DNA of 64,000 nucleotides from NCBI RefSeq assembly GCF_001278805.1, contig NZ_CP012602.1:2138001-2202000 (forward strand), read 5' to 3'. Source of the DNA: Bacillus sp. FJAT-18017. GTDB lineage: Bacteria > Bacillota > Bacilli > Bacillales > Cytobacillaceae. A program made the position numbers and the translations under genes. Shown here one piece after another: positions 38,099-46,859 of this stretch (its first letter is position 1; every line of letters begins with the position of its first letter). The notes below the pieces were generated by a model. The model saw nothing but the letters and a program-made list of their open reading frames with translations. It was not told the origin of the DNA and did not search any database.

Positions 38099-39597
38099 TG
38101 TTGAAACAGCAGCTTTATAAATATTTTGGATATTCGTCATTCAGGCCGGGCCAGGAGGAAGTGGTATCTTCTATCCTTGCAGGAAAAGATACACTTGCAA
38201 TGCTTCCTACTGGAACAGGGAAATCGCTTTGTTTCCAGCTTCCTGGATATATCATGGATGGATCGGTCGTTATCATCTCCCCTTTGCTTTCCCTTATGCA
38301 GGACCAGGTTGAACAAATGAGGAAAAGAGGGGAAAAACGAGTTATTGCCATTAATTCCTTTTTGTCTCCCATCGAAAAAAAAGAAGCACTGGCAAAGCTG
38401 CCATACTATAAATTTATTTTTCTGTCACCGGAAATGCTTACACTGCCTTTTATCATTGACAGACTTAGGGAAGTCACTATTAGCCTCTTAGCAATAGATG
38501 AAGCCCATTGTATTTCACAGTGGGGCTATGATTTCAGGCCGGATTATTTAAAGCTTGGAGATTTTCGCCAAAGGCTTGGCAATCCTTTGACACTTGCTTT
38601 GACAGCAACAGCAACCATTGATATAAGGGAAGACATTGTAAATAGGCTTGAAATGAATAATCCGGTGAGAATCGTTTCAAGTGTCGATCGTCCTAACATT
38701 TCATTCCAGATTGAGAAATTGGGAGATTACAGGGAAAAAGAAAGGCGAATATTGGAGCTTGTAGGGACATTGAAACGACCAGGGATTATCTATTTTTCCA
38801 GTAAGAGGGCTGCTGAGCAAACAGCAGCAATGCTTAGAAGCAAAGGGTTTTCAGGAACAATGCCTTATCATGGCGGTATGGACCAGGAACAGCGCATCCT
38901 TATTCAGCAACAATTCCTGAACAGCCAGTTGGATATTATTTGTGCTACAAGCGCTTTTGGTATGGGAGTGGATAAAGAAGACATCCGTTTTGTGATTCAT
39001 TATCATATGCCAATGCAAATAGAATCATATTTACAGGAAATTGGCAGAGCAGGTAGGGATGGTGAACCATCTTTGGCAATATTGCTTTATGCTGAGGGTG
39101 ATGATTTCCTGCAATATAATCTGGCAGAAGGTGAATTGCCTTCGGGCGAACAGCTGGATGCATTTTTTTCTTATTTAAAAATGGGCGAATTGAAAAAGGA
39201 CCAGAATGCCTTTTTTGAACACGCGCGGGAAGCTGGGGGCCTAACGGACACCCAATGGCGCTGGCTTAAGGATGCTCTTGCCAGCTTTGGAGATGAAAAC
39301 CTGCAAACAGTTTTAGAAGAATTGAAAAGCTATGTAGCAAACAGAAACAGGATTAAGGTGAATTATATTCATAAAATGAAGGGCATTATTGACCACGATG
39401 GGTGTATTCGAAATTACTTTCTGGACTACTTTCAGGAACCTTCCCTTGAAGCTGGGCGGTATAATTGCTGTGACAAATGCGGGCTACAGTTAACAGATTT
39501 TATGGGTGAAATAATTGAAGAGAAAAAGGCAGAAAAAAATATGGACTGGAAAAAGCATTTATCCTTTTTACTTCTGGGTGAAGTAAATGAAAAATAA
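38098..39597 (+). CDS. recS: RecQ-family ATP-dependent DNA helicase RecS
   Basis: 499 residues. Walker A LPTGTGKSLCFQLP, DEAH box AIDEAHCISQWG, TATAT motif III, and motif VI QEIGRAGRDGEPS are all present. A zinc-binding segment CCDKCG lies near the C-terminus; no HRDC domain follows, so it is the short RecS type. The 3' end overlaps ypbD by 11 bases. Confidence 0.93.
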   Translation: MLKQQLYKYFGYSSFRPGQEEVVSSILAGKDTLAMLPTGTGKSLCFQLPGYIMDGSVVIISPLLSLMQDQVEQMRKRGEKRVIAINSFLSPIEKKEALAKLPYYKFIFLSPEMLTLPFIIDRLREVTISLLAIDEAHCISQWGYDFRPDYLKLGDFRQRLGNPLTLALTATATIDIREDIVNRLEMNNPVRIVSSVDRPNISFQIEKLGDYREKERRILELVGTLKRPGIIYFSSKRAAEQTAAMLRSKGFSGTMPYHGGMDQEQRILIQQQFLNSQLDIICATSAFGMGVDKEDIRFVIHYHMPMQIESYLQEIGRAGRDGEPSLAILLYAEGDDFLQYNLAEGELPSGEQLDAFFSYLKMGELKKDQNAFFEHAREAGGLTDTQWRWLKDALASFGDENLQTVLEELKSYVANRNRIKVNYIHKMKGIIDHDGCIRNYFLDYFQEPSLEAGRYNCCDKCGLQLTDFMGEIIEEKKAEKNMDWKKHLSFLLLGEVNEK

Positions 39598-40177
39598 ACA
39601 AGCAGAGCTAATTGGACAACTGTCGGACAGAGAATTGCTTTTTCATTTATACGCTACGCAGATATTTTTATTGATTATATCGTTTGTATTAGGTATATTT
39701 CTTTTTGAAAATGGCTTCTTTTTGGATTTAGCACAATGGAATGATCCGGCTATATGGACAATAGGAATACCAGCAGGGCTTGCGGTCGTTCTAGTTGACT
39801 TGATTCTAATGAAAGTATTGCCCCCATCCTATTATAATGACGGTGGTTTAAATGAAAGGATATTTCGTTCTAGAAATTCCCTTCATATCGCCCTGATTGC
39901 TGCAATTGTTGCAATTAGCGAAGAAATTCTTTTCAGAGGAATTATCCAGGAGAAAACAGGGCTAATCATTGCGAGTATCATTTTTGCCCTAATCCATTAT
40001 CGATATTTATTTAATTGGTTTTTATTTGTCAATATTGTTGCGCTAAGCTTTTTTATTGGAGCTATTTATAGCTGGACAGATAATTTGGCAGTAACCATTG
40101 TGATGCACTTTACAATTGATTTTCTTTTGGGAATGGCTATTAAGCTGAAAAATAAGAATGGAGGCGGGAATGGATGA
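39587..40177 (+). CDS. ypbD: CPBP family intramembrane metalloprotease YpbD
   Basis: 196 residues, about five membrane helices. The CPBP (Abi) motifs are SEEILFRG (EExxxR), FALIHYRY and VMHFTIDF, supplying the presumed metal ligands. Substrate unknown. It is coupled to recS by overlap and to ypbE by an ATGA overlap. Confidence 0.87.
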   Translation: MKNKQAELIGQLSDRELLFHLYATQIFLLIISFVLGIFLFENGFFLDLAQWNDPAIWTIGIPAGLAVVLVDLILMKVLPPSYYNDGGLNERIFRSRNSLHIALIAAIVAISEEILFRGIIQEKTGLIIASIIFALIHYRYLFNWFLFVNIVALSFFIGAIYSWTDNLAVTIVMHFTIDFLLGMAIKLKNKNGGGNG

Positions 40178-40923
40178 ACAAGGAAGATCCATATAGGGAA
40201 CGGGCAGAGAAAAACCGACAGCGAATCTCAAGACCCGAACCGGATCCAAATGATGTGTCTTCAATGCCTTCCAGGTCAAAAGTCCACCAAGATAAAAAGA
40301 AAAAAACTGTATTTAAATTGAAGTATCCGATTATCCGGTTACTTGTTCTTTTCTTCATCCTTTTACCTATCACCGTTATTACCGTGATTTCATACATGGA
40401 TGAGAATCAGTCCGAGCAAACTCTAAAGACTGGCTATGATATGGTAAGCCTTGAAGAAAGGGAAAATGAAGTATCCATCGAGAATAAAGAAAATACAGAA
40501 GAAGTCCAGTCACCTGAAACTTCTGATGGCGCGGATGAAGAAGCAACTTCAACCATGTCTCCAGCTTCACCAGCAGGACAGCCAGTTTCGGAGGGGAAAG
40601 ACAAAGAAACTTTGTCTTCTGAAAATGCTAATGCGGAAACACCGCGACAGGTCACCTCTTCCAATTCTGCACCTAAAGCTGAAAATCAGAGTGCTGACAA
40701 TAGCCAGTCAAATGACGAGTCAAGCAAAGGAAAAACTGAAAATGGAAAGCCTGAAAGTGAACAGAAAGTCCTTTACCATACTGTAAAACCAGGTGAAACG
40801 TTATTCAGAATTGCAATGACCTACTATAAAAGCCAATCCGGAATAGAGATCATCCGAAATGCCAATGGAATAATTGAAAATGAAATACAGACAGGACAAA
40901 CCTTGAAAATTCCTGTTAAGTAG
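40174..40923 (+). CDS. ypbE: LysM-domain membrane protein YpbE
   Basis: 249 residues. Charged cytoplasmic N-terminus, one membrane helix (residues 50-72), a long Ser/Glu/Asn-rich linker of about 120 residues, and a C-terminal LysM domain (YHTVKPGETLFRIAMTYYKS) that would hold it to peptidoglycan. Function unknown; last gene of ypbB-recS-ypbD-ypbE. Confidence 0.87.
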   Translation: MNKEDPYRERAEKNRQRISRPEPDPNDVSSMPSRSKVHQDKKKKTVFKLKYPIIRLLVLFFILLPITVITVISYMDENQSEQTLKTGYDMVSLEERENEVSIENKENTEEVQSPETSDGADEEATSTMSPASPAGQPVSEGKDKETLSSENANAETPRQVTSSNSAPKAENQSADNSQSNDESSKGKTENGKPESEQKVLYHTVKPGETLFRIAMTYYKSQSGIEIIRNANGIIENEIQTGQTLKIPVK

Positions 40924-40954
40924 ACGGCTGCCCACATAAGGCCGTTTTTTTTTA
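40922..40954 (+). terminator. ypbE terminator
   Basis: ACGGC and GCCGT flank a 14-base loop and are followed by nine T. Confidence 0.7.
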
Positions 40955-41141
40955 TGTTTAAGGAAATTACAGATTTCTGCCAACCTTTGCTTCCCAAATA
41001 GAAACAAGTTTTGTACGGGGTTCATTCATAGATGCTTTCCTGACCTTTTTAATATCCATTCTTCATAAATAAGTGGACAGGTTCATACATTTCTATAAGA
41101 TGTCCAGCTTCTTAACGATTGGATTGGGGGAACACTCAGGT

Positions 41142-41600
41142 ATGGAAAAACAAATCAGCATGCTCGATAACCGTACTGACAAAGCAACAAAAGAGATGCT
41201 TAATAATGTGGTAAAGAGAAAAAAGAAATTTGACGAAGCGAAATTAAAACATTATGCATCGATTACCGCACTCCTTGGAGTAACCGCGATGTATTTGGCC
41301 TATCTATATTTTTCAATTGTTGTTCCTTATTCGTATTCGTTTTACGCCATGTTTTCCTCATTTGTCGGCAATAGCTTAAACTTTTTCTTTTTTGTCCTTA
41401 CAGGGTCACTTTATGGACTGATGATTCTCCTGAAACAGCAAAGTGATAAAAAAGAAAAGGAATACCATGAACTTAGATGCGAGATAGTGGATCGCAGTAA
41501 AGATTTATGGAAAAAGGAAGAAGAATGGAAATCAAGACATATTGTTTTTGAAATGATGAAAAAGGAATATGATATAAATCTTTATCATGAAAAAAAATAA
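41142..41600 (+). CDS. ypbF: DUF2663 membrane protein YpbF
   Basis: 152 residues with two membrane helices (about 42-62 and 75-98) and a charged, helical C-terminal tail rich in Lys and Glu. Function unknown. The ATG giving MEKQISMLDN is chosen by family length; the frame is open 23 codons upstream. GGGGGA lies 12 nt away with an AGGT closer. Confidence 0.78.
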   Translation: MEKQISMLDNRTDKATKEMLNNVVKRKKKFDEAKLKHYASITALLGVTAMYLAYLYFSIVVPYSYSFYAMFSSFVGNSLNFFFFVLTGSLYGLMILLKQQSDKKEKEYHELRCEIVDRSKDLWKKEEEWKSRHIVFEMMKKEYDINLYHEKK

Positions 41601-41666
41601 AGATACCAGTTTCTAAACCGGAACAGAATATTTCGGTCTTCTTTTTTTATAATTCATATTGGGCCA

Positions 41667-41708
41667 GAGGCTGTCCCAAAAAAGTAACCTTTTGGGCGCC
41701 TCTTTTTT
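41667..41708 (+). repeat. Hairpin repeat family F, type ii, copy 2
   Basis: GAGGCTGTCCCAAAAAAG and CTTTTGGGCGCCTC form a stem followed by TTTTTT; it can terminate ypbF. It is the inverse of the fer terminator hairpin at 36.49 kb. Confidence 0.7.
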
Positions 41709-41725
41709 ATGGAATGAATAGTGCA

Positions 41726-41856
41726 ATTGATTTTCGCTCCAGGCGCTTCGCTTTCCGTGGGCGGGCGGGGAGCCTCCTCGGCGCTTGAGCGCCTGTGGGG
41801 TCTCCCACTGTCCCTTTTCTCCCACAGGAGTCTTCGCGCCTTCCGCTTCAATCAAC
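41726..41856 (-). repeat. Dispersed repeat family B, copy 2 (compact form)
   Basis: Reads on the plus strand TTTTCGCTCCAGGCGCTTCG, GAGCCTCCTCGGCGCTTGAG, CGCCTGTGGGGTCTCCCACT and TTCCGCTTCAATCAAC. It is the uninterrupted short form of the 8.0 kb element, in the opposite orientation, and lacks the ATGCATTTTC portion. Confidence 0.75.
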
Positions 41857-41937
41857 AAATTTACTGCATAAAAAAATAAGAAAACTTCCTTTTTGGTATA
41901 ATTAAGTCACCACAATTTCAAATAATTTATAAAACAT

Positions 41938-41992
41938 AAAAAACTGCCACAAAAAGTCGTCATTCAACGACCTTTTGGGACATCCTCTTTAT
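41938..41992 (-). repeat. Hairpin repeat family F, type i, degenerate copy
   Basis: ACAAAAAGTCGTCATTCAAC and GACCTTTTGGGACATCCTC are the complement of the 35.97 kb hairpin with a few changes (GCCAC for TCCC), which weaken the base of the stem. Confidence 0.55.
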
Positions 41993-42110
41993 TGTAAGTT
42001 ATTTAGATAAAGAGTTATAGAATATAGTTTTCTTAACGGAATGGATTAAATCGGAAGGAGCGGAGACGCTTCTGGTAAGCTTATTTAACTGTAACGGGAG
42101 AAAAAGCCAG

Positions 42111-42230
42111 CGAACCTCTATTGATGACCGGAAGCCCTATGAAGCCCTATTTCTAAGGCAACAGGGTAGTCAAGAACCTCTATTGACGACCGGACTCTCC
42201 ATTTCTTAACCAGCAGGGTCGTCATGAACC
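42111..42230 (-). repeat. Repeat family C, two inverted units
   Basis: CGAACCTCTATTGATGACCG and AAGAACCTCTATTGACGACC, with CAGGGTAGTCAAGAACC and CAGGGTCGTCATGAACC, are the complement of the 51-52 bp unit tandemly repeated at 13.0-13.2 kb. One unit has a direct duplication of GAAGCCCTAT. The remaining bases to 42.44 kb show no gene. Confidence 0.7.
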
Positions 42231-42449
42231 AGCGAGCTTCCCCAGGCGCTAGTAAACGTCTTAGTTAGCCCCGGCAAGTTCTCCTCAAGTTATCCTTAAT
42301 AACCTTTATTAAGCTAACCCATAATTTCGTGCGTGTACTTTCTGCGGTTAACATAGCCTAGGATAAAAATATTCTAAGAAATGAAAAGGATTTGAAGGCG
42401 ATTATGTTGAAATAGTAAGTGTACGATTTATAATGTCGAGGTGATGGTA

Positions 42450-43085
42450 ATGTTTGTAAAAAGCATTATGATTCCTAAATATAATTGCCACGTTGTCCAG
42501 GGAAATGAGAAAGTACGTAAAGCGCTGGAATGCCTTGAAAAACATCAAATCGATGGTGTTCCAGTCTTAAGAGGCGACGAATATGAAGGGATTATTACAC
42601 TTCATCGGATTTATGAACAATATTTCAAATCTGGTAAATCAAAAGAGGATTTTCTTGATGAAACTGTCATTTCCGATATCGCAACCCATCAGGAAGCGTA
42701 TTTGGATGGTGGGGAGATCTTTGAAAATACATTAATGGAATTGAGGAACTTCCCACTTTTGTCTGTTGTCGATAGTAAAAGAAACTTTCTAGGCGTCGTA
42801 ACCAGATATGATGTTTTAAATCAGTTCCAAAGCGCTTTTGGAATGAATAGGCCTGGTGTCCGGATTGCCTTTACATCTGTTGAAACAGAAGGAAGGATTG
42901 CCCGTCTTGCGGAAATTGCCCACCAGTTCCATGAACACATTATTTCACTCGTAACCTTTGATGAAACAGATAAACTGGTCAGAAGGATTGTGCTAAAGGT
43001 TGAGCGAAATGAGAATATTGATAAATTCGTTAAAAAGCTGGAATCACACGGATTTAGGATTCTTAACATCCATGAAGATGTGTAA
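42450..43085 (+). CDS. CBS-pair protein with C-terminal ACT-like domain
   Basis: 211 residues, soluble. Two CBS motifs (about residues 1-60, with GVPVLRGDEYEGIITLHRIY, and 75-130, with PLLSVVDSKRNFLGVVTRYD) are followed by an ACT-like region (GVRIAFTSVETEGRIARLAE). This layout is like the c-di-AMP-binding CbpA proteins of Listeria; ligand binding here is inference. The ATG follows GAGGTG by 6 nt; upstream GTG 42441 and ATG 42444 overlap that site. Confidence 0.8.
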   Translation: MFVKSIMIPKYNCHVVQGNEKVRKALECLEKHQIDGVPVLRGDEYEGIITLHRIYEQYFKSGKSKEDFLDETVISDIATHQEAYLDGGEIFENTLMELRNFPLLSVVDSKRNFLGVVTRYDVLNQFQSAFGMNRPGVRIAFTSVETEGRIARLAEIAHQFHEHIISLVTFDETDKLVRRIVLKVERNENIDKFVKKLESHGFRILNIHEDV

Positions 43086-43119
43086 ACATTTTGAGTAAAA
43101 TAAATAGCAAGTAGTTAAC

Positions 43120-43149
43120 ATCCCCTCATATATAGTTATATGGGGGGAT
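43120..43149 (+). promoter_or_regulatory. Hairpin sequestering a ribosome binding site
   Basis: ATCCCCTCATATA and TATATGGGGGGAT form 13 consecutive pairs (one G-U) around a TAGT loop. The 3' arm contains the whole GGGGGGA Shine-Dalgarno sequence of the next gene, whose GTG is 6 nt beyond. There is no T-run, so it is not a standard terminator. Confidence 0.6.
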
Positions 43150-43155
43150 TTAACT

Positions 43156-43509
43156 GTGCCTAGTATTTTTCTTATGCTTGCCATGTTCGTGTGCGGCTAT
43201 TTATTCAGTGAATGGATGGAAATAACCAGCCCTTTTTCACTCCATAGTTTTTTGCTCGGCCTGGTTTTAAATCCACTCGGCTTTTTTGCTGCTGCATTAG
43301 CTTACTTTTCCGGTGTAGGAATCAATGGTTACCTGATACGTTTATATTCGGAAACGCCAAAGCGCCGTAATTTTAAAAGGCTGTCAGCTTTATTGGTTTG
43401 CCTTGGCTCGGTGTTCATATTTGTTTACCTCTACCAAATTTCACCGGTACATACGCTTGTATTCTTCGGCTCCAGCCTGATTTATGGTATCATTTCGATA
43501 TACTTGTGA
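43156..43509 (+). CDS. Small integral membrane protein, unknown
   Basis: 117 residues with three to four membrane helices. Not recognised. Distinct segments are MLAMFVCGYLFSEWMEITSP and FFAAALAYFSGVGINGYLIR, and a basic loop YSETPKRRNFKR. The start is GTG, 7 nt after GGGGGGA; that site is held in the hairpin above. It is followed by ypbG after a 14-bp gap, suggesting a shared transcript. Confidence 0.7.
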   Translation: MPSIFLMLAMFVCGYLFSEWMEITSPFSLHSFLLGLVLNPLGFFAAALAYFSGVGINGYLIRLYSETPKRRNFKRLSALLVCLGSVFIFVYLYQISPVHTLVFFGSSLIYGIISIYL

Positions 43510-43523
43510 AGGGTGCTGAAGAA

Positions 43524-44294
43524 ATGGGCTTTTATTTTTTGATGGGCATAGTTGCTCTAGGTGCCTTATTGTTAATCTATATGCTATATCTTGCTTTTGA
43601 AAATAACCTAAAAGAGCAAGAGCTTTTGTTTTCCGACTTCCCAGAAACATTCGGCTCGCTTAAGGTGTTTTTCATCTCTGATATTCATAAAAGAATCGTA
43701 TCAGATACATTGGTATCCTCCGTTAAAGGAAAGGCAGACCTAGTAATCATAGGTGGGGATATCAGAGAAAAAAGAGTGCCTCTTGGAAATGTAGAAGCAA
43801 ATATCCTGAAATTGAAATCGATAGCGCCTGTATTCTTTGTATGGGGCAATAATGATTACGAAGGTGAATACCGAGCCCTGGATCATTTGCTGCTCAGCCA
43901 CGGAGTGAAAATTCTTGATAATACTGCAACTTCCTTTGAATCGGCAGCAGGGGATAGAGTAGTCATTTTAGGGGTAGATGATCTAGGTTTAAGCAAAGAC
44001 CGCTTGGATCTTGCGTTATTTGATGCTGGTGAAGGCGGATTTAGGATATTGGTGAGCCACAATCCCGAAATTATCCAAAAAATAGAAACAGAACATAAGA
44101 TTTCTTTAGTGTTAAGCGGTCATACCCATGGCGGCCAGATAAGGTTTGCGGGAATCGGCCCGTATAAAAAGGGAAGAATCGAAAAAGCAGGCAATGTAAC
44201 ATTGCTAACCAGCAACGGATATGGTACGACCATGCTGCCTCTAAGGCTTGGCGCTAAATCGGAATGCCACTTGCTGACAATTCGAAATGGCTGA
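43524..44294 (+). CDS. ypbG: Metallophosphoesterase YpbG
   Basis: 256 residues. N-terminal membrane helix (residues 2-24), then a calcineurin-like phosphoesterase domain: FISDIHKR (DxH), IIGGDIRE (GD), WGNNDYE (GNxD/E), VSHNP and SGHTHGGQIR (GHTH). All metal ligands are in place. Likely acts at the membrane; substrate unknown. The ATG after AAGGGTG is used; the frame is open far upstream within the preceding gene. Confidence 0.88.
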   Translation: MGFYFLMGIVALGALLLIYMLYLAFENNLKEQELLFSDFPETFGSLKVFFISDIHKRIVSDTLVSSVKGKADLVIIGGDIREKRVPLGNVEANILKLKSIAPVFFVWGNNDYEGEYRALDHLLLSHGVKILDNTATSFESAAGDRVVILGVDDLGLSKDRLDLALFDAGEGGFRILVSHNPEIIQKIETEHKISLVLSGHTHGGQIRFAGIGPYKKGRIEKAGNVTLLTSNGYGTTMLPLRLGAKSECHLLTIRNG

Positions 44295-44412
44295 CCTGAT
44301 TGTGCATACAAGTTAAAGTTAAAAAGCATATAGGGGAGAATAGACAATTCACCAACCCGGCGCAATGACATAAACTATTGAAAAGAGTGAGTCATGGCAG
44401 GGGGCTTAAGGC

Positions 44413-44991
44413 ATGCGTCTCGAAAGATTGACAGAGAATAAGATTAAGATTTTTATAACTTCCGATGACCTTTTTGACAGGGGGTTGTCCAAAGAGGATA
44501 TTGTAAAGGATTCACTCAAATGGAGGCAGCTCTTTACTGATATGCTTGAAGAAGCCAGCGACACGCTTGATGTAGATATTCAGGGTGCGGTCGCAGTAGA
44601 AGTCTTTTCACTCAAGGCGCAAGGGATGGTCATGATTATCACCGTCACAGATCATGAGGAAGAGGATGAACTTCTTTATGACGGCTTTATTGAAATGCAA
44701 GTAACGGTTGAAGGTATTGAAAAACTGATGTTTAAATTTGAGTCCATTGAGGATGTTATTCAGCTTGTTAAACGTCTTTCTTTTTTAGGAACCAAAGGGG
44801 GAAGCCTCTATTCTTTAAACGGCCACTATTATCTCCTTTTCGATGCGAGCCCTGAAGATGCCGAGCGTAATGCTTCGATAATGGCTGAGTATGGGCAGGC
44901 GTCAATACTTAGCCTGATATATCTTGAGGAATATGGAAAAACAATTATGAAAGATTGCGCTGTAGAAACACTCCTTCAATACTTTTCATAG
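44413..44991 (+). CDS. mecB: ClpC adaptor MecB (YpbH, MecA paralog)
   Basis: 192 residues. The N-terminal substrate-binding domain begins MRLERLTENKIKIFITSDDL and the C-terminal ClpC-binding domain has GGSLYSLNGHYYLLF and AEYGQASILSLIYLEEYGK. Adaptor that brings substrates to the ClpCP protease; the short acidic linker and position after ypbG favour MecB over MecA. GGGGGC lies before the ATG. Confidence 0.9.
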   Translation: MRLERLTENKIKIFITSDDLFDRGLSKEDIVKDSLKWRQLFTDMLEEASDTLDVDIQGAVAVEVFSLKAQGMVMIITVTDHEEEDELLYDGFIEMQVTVEGIEKLMFKFESIEDVIQLVKRLSFLGTKGGSLYSLNGHYYLLFDASPEDAERNASIMAEYGQASILSLIYLEEYGKTIMKDCAVETLLQYFS

Positions 44992-45029
44992 GCGGACTGA
45001 CCGATCATTCGGCAGCCGCTGTTTTTTTG
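44992..45029 (+). terminator. mecB terminator
   Basis: GCGGACTGACCGA and TCGGCAGCCGC pair with two single-base bulges around TCAT, followed by seven T. Confidence 0.75.
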
Positions 45030-45111
45030 TATGTATACATAGTTATAGGCTAGTTATAGGAAGTGTTTTTTTAAAAAAAACTAGTTGATTGAAGCGACTT
45101 GTAAAAGGCGA

Positions 45112-45185
45112 TATCTGCAGTTCCTGCAGGGTCTCCCTTTGTGTCCCTGCAATAATTATTCCGAAAACGTCCCTTTATGGAGCTG
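45112..45185 (+). repeat. Dispersed repeat family E, copy 2
   Basis: CTCCCTTTGTGTCCCTGCAA, then AATTATTCCGAAAACGTCCC and TTTATGGAG, parallel the 8.26 kb copy. The rest of the 365-bp gap before gudB holds only the gudB promoter. Confidence 0.5.
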
Positions 45186-45276
45186 AAATCAACTGAGTTG
45201 ATAAAATGGACTAGCCCTCTAATAATGAACGCTTGCAAATAAATGAGTGAATAGACTGAATTGAAATTTTTTATCT

Positions 45277-45304
45277 TTGCTTTAACTTTTTAAAAGTGTA
45301 TACT
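45277..45304 (+). promoter_or_regulatory. Promoter of gudB
   Basis: TTGCTT and TATACT are separated by 16 bp, about 52 bp before the gudB start. Confidence 0.5.
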
Positions 45305-45356
45305 AGTCTCTGAAAGCCACGAACTTTCGAGCAGTGATATCTTAGGAGGTTTATAA

Positions 45357-46631
45357 ATGGCAACGGGGAAAGGTAATGAAAGTACGAATCTTGAAAAACA
45401 TGATGTTCTAAAATCCACTCAAACGGTTATCCATAAGGCGCTAGAAAAGCTTGGATATCCTGAAGAAGTTTTCGAGCTCTTAAAAGAGCCGATCAGGATG
45501 ATGACTGTTAAAATCCCAGTGCGTATGGATGATGGGGCAATTAGGATATTTACCGGTTATAGGGCCCAGCATAATGATGCAGTCGGACCTACAAAAGGCG
45601 GGATTCGCTTTCACCCGAATGTAACAGAAAAAGAAATCAAGGCACTTTCTATTTGGATGAGCCTTAAATGCGGAATAGTGGATCTCCCATATGGCGGAGC
45701 GAAGGGCGGGATCATTTGCGATCCTCGCGACATGTCATTCCGTGAACTAGAACGACTTAGCCGAGGATATGTTAGGGCGATAAGCCAGATTGTCGGTCCT
45801 ACAAAAGATATTCCGGCTCCGGATGTATTTACAAATTCTCAAATCATGGCTTGGATGATGGATGAATACAGCAGGATTGATGAATTTAATTCTCCTGGCT
45901 TCATTACAGGGAAACCGCTTGTACTTGGAGGATCCCATGGCCGTGAATCTGCAACAGCAAAAGGAGTTACCATTTGTATTCGCGAAGCAGCCAAGAAAAA
46001 AGGCATTCAGCTTGAAGGAGCACGGGTTGTTGTTCAGGGGTTTGGAAACGCTGGCAGCTATCTATCTAAATTCATGCACGATGCTGGAGCTAAAATAATT
46101 GGCATTTCTGATGCCTATGGTGCTCTATATGACCCAAATGGACTGGACATCGATTATCTCCTCGACCGCAGGGATAGTTTTGGAACAGTCACCAAGCTAT
46201 TTAACAATACAATCACAAATAAGGAACTGTTGGAACTTGATTGTGACATCCTTGTTCCTGCCGCTATTGAAAATCAAATCACAGATGAAAATGCCCATAA
46301 TATCAGGGCAAGCATTGTTGTCGAAGCTGCCAATGGCCCTACTACCTTGGAAGCTACAGAAATCCTTACAGAACGGGGAATCCTGCTTGTGCCGGATGTA
46401 CTTGCATCCTCCGGCGGTGTAACGGTATCCTACTTTGAATGGGTACAGAACAATCAAGGATATTATTGGACTGAGGAAGAAGTGGAAGAAAAGCTTGAAA
46501 AAGTAATGGTGAAATCCTTTAAGAACATATATGATACGGCTCAAAATCGCCGTGTGGATATGCGCCTGGCAGCTTATATGGTTGGAGTGCGCAAAATGGC
46601 TGAAGCCAGCCGTTTCAGAGGCTGGATTTAG
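45357..46631 (+). CDS. gudB: NAD-specific glutamate dehydrogenase
   Basis: 424 residues. Catalytic region PTKGGIRFHP and PYGGAKGGI with the active Lys; Rossmann motif GFGNAGSYLS; C-terminal SRFRGWI. It degrades glutamate to 2-oxoglutarate and ammonia. The frame is intact and has no three-residue direct duplication around NVTEKEIKALS, unlike the cryptic gudB of laboratory B. subtilis 168, so an active enzyme is expected. AGGAGG precedes the ATG. Confidence 0.94.
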   Translation: MATGKGNESTNLEKHDVLKSTQTVIHKALEKLGYPEEVFELLKEPIRMMTVKIPVRMDDGAIRIFTGYRAQHNDAVGPTKGGIRFHPNVTEKEIKALSIWMSLKCGIVDLPYGGAKGGIICDPRDMSFRELERLSRGYVRAISQIVGPTKDIPAPDVFTNSQIMAWMMDEYSRIDEFNSPGFITGKPLVLGGSHGRESATAKGVTICIREAAKKKGIQLEGARVVVQGFGNAGSYLSKFMHDAGAKIIGISDAYGALYDPNGLDIDYLLDRRDSFGTVTKLFNNTITNKELLELDCDILVPAAIENQITDENAHNIRASIVVEAANGPTTLEATEILTERGILLVPDVLASSGGVTVSYFEWVQNNQGYYWTEEEVEEKLEKVMVKSFKNIYDTAQNRRVDMRLAAYMVGVRKMAEASRFRGWI

Positions 46632-46683
46632 GCAGAATACGTTCATCTGAATGTGATTTTTGGATTTACATTGAAACCTTGAA

Positions 46684-46720
46684 GAAAATCTCCTATCATA
46701 AACTGATGGGAGATTTTTTT
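46684..46720 (+). terminator. gudB terminator
   Basis: AAATCTCCTATCA and TGATGGGAGATTT pair with one G-U around a TAAAC loop and are followed by a T tract. Confidence 0.85.
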
Positions 46721-46859
46721 GTATAATTTCCCCGGAATCCTTGGAAGAAAGCTTCCAGCTTATCGGTCCGGAAGAATGAAGTAAGAAGATAGCTTTGGGA
46801 GTAATAGCCCGTATAGGCTTATATTATTTGATTGATCATTTATATAGGAGATGCTTTTT

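Noticed and set aside
41613..41858. Minus-strand frames ending MKRKARRLLWEKRDSGRPHRR
   Set aside because: The sequence is repeat family B read through; identical peptide fragments recur from the other copies.
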